This document shows, in pieces, positions 8,256 to 11,914 of a stretch of DNA of 11,914 nucleotides. Origin of the DNA: Theodoxus fluviatilis. Taxonomy: Eukaryota; Mollusca; Gastropoda; Cycloneritida; Neritidae. Location: positions 12,501 to 24,414 of the forward strand of contig JAWQFJ010008395.1 in NCBI GenBank assembly GCA_034096865.1, written 5' to 3'. The notes under the pieces were generated by a model. The model worked only from the letters and a program-made list of their open reading frames with translations. It did not search any database and was not told the origin of the DNA. The first letter of the stretch is position 1; each line of letters starts with the position of its first letter. The translations under genes were made by a program, and so were the position numbers.

Positions 8256-8845
8256 GTGCAATTGCACCCCCCCCCCCCCCCAGCGGGACAAAAAAAAAAA
8301 AAAAAAGAGAAGAAAAGAAAGAAAGAAAGAAAGAAAAAAAAGAGATATGTTGATAATGTAGTAATGTAAATGTAATTGCACCCCCCCCCCAAGCAAAAAG
8401 ACAAAAAAATGAGAGAGAGACTCAGGGAAAGAGATGTTGATAAATATTGGAATGTAAATATAATTGCACCCCCCCCCCTCCTCGGCTTAAAAAAGAAAGA
8501 AAGAGAGAAGCTGATAAATATAGTAATGTAAATGTAATTGCACCCCCCCCCCTCCCTCGGCAGAACAAAAAAGAGAAAGAGATGCTGATAAATATAGTAA
8601 TGTAAATGTAATTCCACCCCCAGCCAAAAAACTAACTAAATAAATTAAAGAAATAAAATACATAAACAATGATAATACATTTAAAAAAATGGAAAGAGAA
8701 ATATGTTGATAAATATAGTGATGTAATTGCACACCCCCCCCCCCCCCCCAGCCAAAATAAAAAGGGGTGGGTGGGTGCAGAGAGAGAGATGCTGATAAAT
8801 ATAGGAATGCACTAGTAAAATTAAATGTAATTGCACCCCCCCCCC
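8256..8845. repeat. Variable tandem repeat with GTAATTGCACCCCCC units inside the hAT-like element
   Basis: Seven units are marked by (G/A)(T/C)AATTGCAC or near it followed by a C run, at about 8258, 8372, 8460, 8534, 8607, 8723 and 8828, with periods from 74 to 116 bp. The unit is GATGTTGATAAATATAGTAA, TGTAAATGTAATTGCAC, a run of 5-17 C, then an A/G-rich stretch (AAAAAAGAGAAAGA). Length variation lies mostly in the C and purine runs. Frames across it rich in Phe, Leu, Ser and Gly are artefacts. Confidence 0.8.

Positions 8846-8847
<2 letters not shown>

Positions 8848-8913
<66 letters not shown>
8848..8913. repeat. CA dinucleotide microsatellite
   Basis: About 33 uninterrupted CA units directly follow the last C run of the tandem repeat and are followed by CTCACACATACAGC and a purine-rich tract (8925-8967). 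Confidence 0.95.
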
Positions 8914-8919
<6 letters not shown>

Positions 8920-9457
8920 ATACAGCAAAAAAAAAGAAAAAAAAAGAGAAAGAGAGAGAGAGAGAGCCTGAGAGATGCTAATACAGGAATGAAAATAGAC
9001 ATTCCAGATGCTGTCAACAGATTTGCAACAAAATACAACACAGTCATGCGCCTTCAGCCACAGAAAATGTTGTCACATGATTAGGCCTATGACTAGGCAA
9101 ATTCCTCCATGTGTGTGTTTATTCAATGTCTCTAGACTGACCAGGCCTGACTCCCACAACAAACTGGTTACAGATGTCTTCTTACATATTCGGAATAAAG
9201 ATTATTAAATTCGAGGTATGATCTTGTTGCAAAGACTTTTTCCTCATGTTGTTTTTGTGAATTGTGATTCTTTATTATTAACATCGAACTTATTTAGCAC
9301 TGTACATTTTCGAGCATGTGCTTCCCAAGAGAGAGACAGTTGGTCCTATCTCCACCCCCCAACACATCAGTGGCAAAATGTATCGCCTGAAAATAGCACT
9401 TTACACGCTCAGATTGCACCAGATTGCACCATTTTGCTTCCTTTTTAAAAAAAAATT

Positions 9458-9535
9458 CCGGGGGGGCATGCCCCCGGACCCCCCTAGCATGCTCGGCGCT
9501 TCGCGCCGTCGGTTCGGCGCTTCGCTGATAAGATA
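9458..9535. repeat. GC-rich palindromic block near the right end of the hAT-like element
   Basis: CCGGGGGGGCATGCCCCCGG forms a near-perfect hairpin centred on CATG. CGGCGC-TTC-GCGCCG then gives a 6-bp stem with a 3-base loop, and CGGCGCTTCGC is repeated once more. Such blocks may help define the transposon end, but that role is inferred. A minus-strand frame through it with the string GADLGFERGG is transposon DNA, not a gene. Confidence 0.6.
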
Positions 9536-9600
9536 CAAAACAAAACAAAAAAGAACTTTGCACCCCCCCCCTTTCAAAACCCAGATCCGCCCCTGCGATC

Positions 9601-10208
9601 GACTCACTCCATGCAAACAAGAAGTTTCGTCGAAAGCGCACGGAGTCCCAACGACAATACATGATCTCTTCCTGCAGACATTGAAGTGGAATTTTTCATC
9701 CATCCCAAATGAGCAAAGGCCAACTTTTGTAAGGGAACGTTCAAACCGTCACAAGAGAAACCAATTTGCCAAAATGTATCTCCAGGAGAAGCAGAAGTAC
9801 CATATTCGAGTCCCCAACGTGGAACAAGAATGTGACAGTGATTGCCAGGCATTCTGTGAACCCGAGTCAGTAGCCGGCAGGCGAAGTCTCTAGTGGACTA
9901 GAAAGTAGAATGATTGCCGGGATGGCAAGCTAGTGATCGGCGCCCTAGATAGCAAACGGAGACTAAGAATCTCAGCGCGTGCGAAACTCAAGCAAGAGAC
10001 CGACGACACGTGTAAATCAAGATTGTCACTGGAGACCAAATCGGCGGGATTGAAGCCTTCATTTTCACAACGCTTTGCAAGCCACAAGCCTGGTGACATA
10101 GCCACAGCGATGCACTGCAGTTTCGCGGTATTTCAGGCTCCAAGGAAATTCCTTCTTCCTACAGATGCCAACGGCGATTCTTTATCAGAGGTTCCATTAA
10201 ATAACTGA
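9601..10208 (+). pseudogene. Right half of the broken coding sequence, unknown family
   Basis: From the insertion site the frame is open for 96 codons: it starts with RLTPCKQEVSSKAHGVPTT, then has IHDLFLQTLKWNFSSIPNEQ and a basic segment, RHKRNQFAKMYLQEKQKYH, and a Cys-containing segment (ECDSDCQAFCEPE). Two in-frame TAG stops follow (9891-9893, 9906-9908), then the same frame is open for another 99 codons to TGA at 10206-10208, including LRISARAKLKQETDDTCKSR and HCSFAVFQAPRKFLLPTDAN. An AATAAA lies at 10304-10309, about 96 bp after the TGA. The composition is clearly protein-like. I know no family with this pattern. The minus-strand frames over the same DNA (9604-9852, 9890-10105) look like shadows. 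Confidence 0.45.
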
Positions 10209-10900
10209 AAGTGCCAAAACAGCTCTTGCTTGTAAAATCATTGATTCATTCTCTTTACCCCACATTAAGGGAGGCAACCTTGCAAAATTTAACGGGTACC
10301 TTGAATAAAATATTACATTATTAAGACTTAGTTTTTTTTCTTCTTTTGGTCAAGTAATATTTTCTTTCTCTTAACATTATATTTTTTCAGCAAAGAAAAT
10401 AATAACCTTTCCTGTGAGACTCAGATAATGGGCATAAATAAATATATATATATATATACTAGAATAGCTCCAAATCTATTAAATCAAGCAGGCCCTCGAC
10501 CACAGTTTTTTTTCCTAATCCCTGTGACATTTTATCTGCAGCACAGCTACACTCTAATTCTTATAATGGTGAGAGGACAGGGGGGGAAAACACCACCATG
10601 TCGGAGTTGTCTCCCCCTTGACCACAATGCATGCTGATGCATACAGTCTAGGACAAAGTACTTCATTCTGGAAGGTCAAGGTAGACAAATTTTTTTTTCT
10701 CCAGACAAGTTGTATTTTCTTATTCATGACAAAATGTTTCTCTTACATAGAAAATATTCACCTATTAATAGTAATACTTTTATTTCTAAAGCACTAATAC
10801 AAACATACAATGAAGTTCACAGTGCCTCCCCTTACACCTCACAACTTCATTTCCTCCCGCCCACACCGGTCACTGAGTTAAGTGTTGTCTCCTTTTTTTA
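10209..10900. other. Intergenic sequence with AATAAA and short TA run
   Basis: AATAAA at 10304-10309 could serve the broken gene to the left. A short TA run (about 10441-10458) and T runs (10330s, 10506-10513, 10690-10698) are present. The T run at 10893-10899 borders copy E. I see no gene. Confidence 0.5.
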
Positions 10901-11733
10901 CTCACATGCGAAGCAAATGTGAGTCTATATGTACTTACCCGTTTCGTCCGTCCGGGCGTCCGGGCGTCCGGACGTCCGAAAACTTTAACGTTGGATTTTT
11001 CTCGGAGACTATTAAGTCTATCAATATCAAATGTGGCATGATGGTGTATGATGACAAGGCCTCAAAAAACATACATAGTGACTTAACCTTGCTTCAAGGT
11101 CAAGGTCGCAGGGGCCATAAATGGTGTCTAAAAAACAGCAATTTTTCACATTTTCTCTGAAGTTTTTAAGATTGGATACCTCATCTATATATGGTATATA
11201 GGGCAAAGTAAGCCCTATCTTTTGATACCAGTTTGGTTGACCTTGCTTCAAGGTCAAGGTCACAGAAGCTCTTCAACGCTGGATTGTATACATATTTTGA
11301 AGTGACCTTGACCCTGAACTATGGAAGATAACTCTTCCAAACTTCATAACATTGTAGTACACATGTTATACTTTCATCATGAGACACATTTGGTCACATA
11401 TCATCAAGGTCAAGGTCACTTTGACCCTTATGAAATGTGACCAAAATGGGGTAGTGAACCACTAAAAGTGACCATATCTCATGGTAGAAAGTGCCAATAA
11501 GCACCATTGTGCTTCCTATGTCTTGAATTAACAGCTTTGTGTTGCATGACCTTGGATGACCTTGACCTTGGGTCAAGGTCACATGTATTTTGGTAGGAAA
11601 AATATGTAAAGCAGTTCTTAGTGTATGATGTCATTGCTAGGTTTAGTTGTTTGACCTTGACCTTGAAGGTCTCCTGAAGGTCAAGGTCATGCAAAGGTCA
11701 AGCATGTGAGTCGTATGGGCTTTGCCCTTCTTG
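10901..11733 (+). mobile_element. GTCCGGGC/AAGGTCA element, copy E (full length)
   Basis: This complete copy of 833 bp has, in order: CTCACATGCGAAGCAAATG and its paired ATGTGAG (a 5' hairpin, 10901-10923); about four GTCCGGGC units (10945-10978); ACTTTAACGTTGGATTTTTC; two palindromic TTGACCTTG-type blocks (the first with TAACCTTG, about 11086; the second at 11237-11257); a long AAGGTCA-rich 3' half; GCATGTGAG (11702-11710); and the 3' hairpin GGGC-TTT-GCCC followed by TTCTTG. No coding capacity is apparent. The 62- and 71-codon minus-strand frames have near-identical counterparts in copies A and C, as expected for repeated DNA. Confidence 0.85.
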
Positions 11734-11914
11734 TGTGTTGTTGTCTTGATGATGAGTTTAGATTCAAAACGCCGACCCTGTTGTTTTGTATATAGTTAAA
11801 ATTAAAGCCTGGAACTAACATTGCTTGTTGTCTGATACCTTACATACAACTTAATTACATACAAGGTTAAAAGACATGGTTCCGTCCAGCTATGTATACA
11901 CATACTCGTGGCTT
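11734..11914. other. Flanking sequence, nothing recognised
   Basis: This is a short AT-rich stretch after copy E. I see no feature in it. Confidence 0.5.

Larger units (their letters stand above)
8222..9595. mobile_element. Non-autonomous DNA transposon with hAT-like CAGGGGCGGATC ends
   Basis: The left end CAGGGGCGGATCTGGG (8222-8237) is the perfect inverted complement of the right end CCCAGATCCGCCCCTG (9580-9595). CAGGGGCGGATC-type ends are typical of hAT transposons. The flanking duplication appears to be 5 bp (CGATC at 8217-8221 and 9596-9600) rather than the 8 bp usual for hAT, so the superfamily is not certain. The 1374-bp interior has no transposase. It has, in order, a poly-C-containing tandem repeat, a CA microsatellite, unassigned sequence (about 8990-9400), and a GC-rich palindromic block (about 9458-9525: CGGGGGGGCATGCCCCCGG and CGGCGCTTCGCGCCG) of a kind I associate with invertebrate hAT-type elements. 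It interrupts a coding remnant. Confidence 0.75.

Noticed and set aside
8165..9047. Long minus-strand frames rich in Phe, Leu, Ser, Cys/Val and Gly
   Set aside because: They are translations of the C runs, purine runs and CA repeat inside the hAT-like element.
9294..9703. Minus-strand frames with GADLGFERGG and similar strings
   Set aside because: They read across the right end of the transposon, including its inverted repeat and GC palindromes, into unrelated flank.
9604..10105. Minus-strand frames of 82 and 71 codons opposite the remnant
   Set aside because: The plus strand has a single frame consistent across the insertion and a more natural composition; these are shadows.
10901..11733. 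Classic Helitron with a CTRR 3' end
   Set aside because: The 3' end reads TTCTTG, not CTRR, and the left end is not TC at an A-T site; Helentron-like fits better.

Overview
The window looks like nuclear, accessory (intergenic/intronic) DNA of an animal, most probably a marine mollusc. The evidence for a eukaryote is sparse coding sequence, splice-acceptor-like sites, AATAAA signals, very long microsatellites and several interspersed repeats. The mollusc assignment is an inference: the repeat family with GTCCGGGC tandem repeats and dense AAGGTCA motifs resembles repeats I associate with mollusc genomes. No bacterial-style operon, rRNA, tRNA or CRISPR array was found.

Layout. 1-790 is unassigned. 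793-1240 is a small MITE-like element with 15-bp terminal inverted repeats and a TA duplication. 1296-2754 is copy A of a dispersed repeat here called the 'GTCCGGGC/AAGGTCA element', internally amplified about threefold. 2860-3404 is low-complexity sequence (CCCA, CT, TA and CCAA runs) ending in a polypyrimidine tract and AG acceptor. 3517-3687 is the best protein-coding exon: a last exon whose 56 codons look like the C-terminal strand-and-histidine part of an OTU-type cysteine protease domain, followed by a 3'UTR with two AATAAA signals. 4319-4547 is a long GTA trinucleotide array. 5204-6927 is a minus-strand copy of the same repeat (B plus D) split by a full plus-strand copy (C, 5881-6722). 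7331-7504 holds a degenerate tandem repeat of about 42 bp. 7990-10208 is a decayed coding sequence cut in two by a 1374-bp element with hAT-like inverted repeats (8222-9595); the two halves are in one reading frame once the element and one target duplication are removed. 10901-11733 is copy E of the dispersed repeat.

The features do not form a pathway. The window is mainly a record of successive transposon insertions around one probable gene end and one broken gene. The strongest points are (i) a repeat whose ends, inner inverted repeats, 3' hairpin and T-rich insertion sites suggest a non-autonomous Helentron-like element; (ii) an extraordinary density of the nuclear-receptor extended half-site TCAAGGTCA in every copy; (iii) a clear nested insertion; and (iv) a coding remnant whose frame is restored by removing the hAT-like element. 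All family names rest on reading motifs by eye; no database search was possible.
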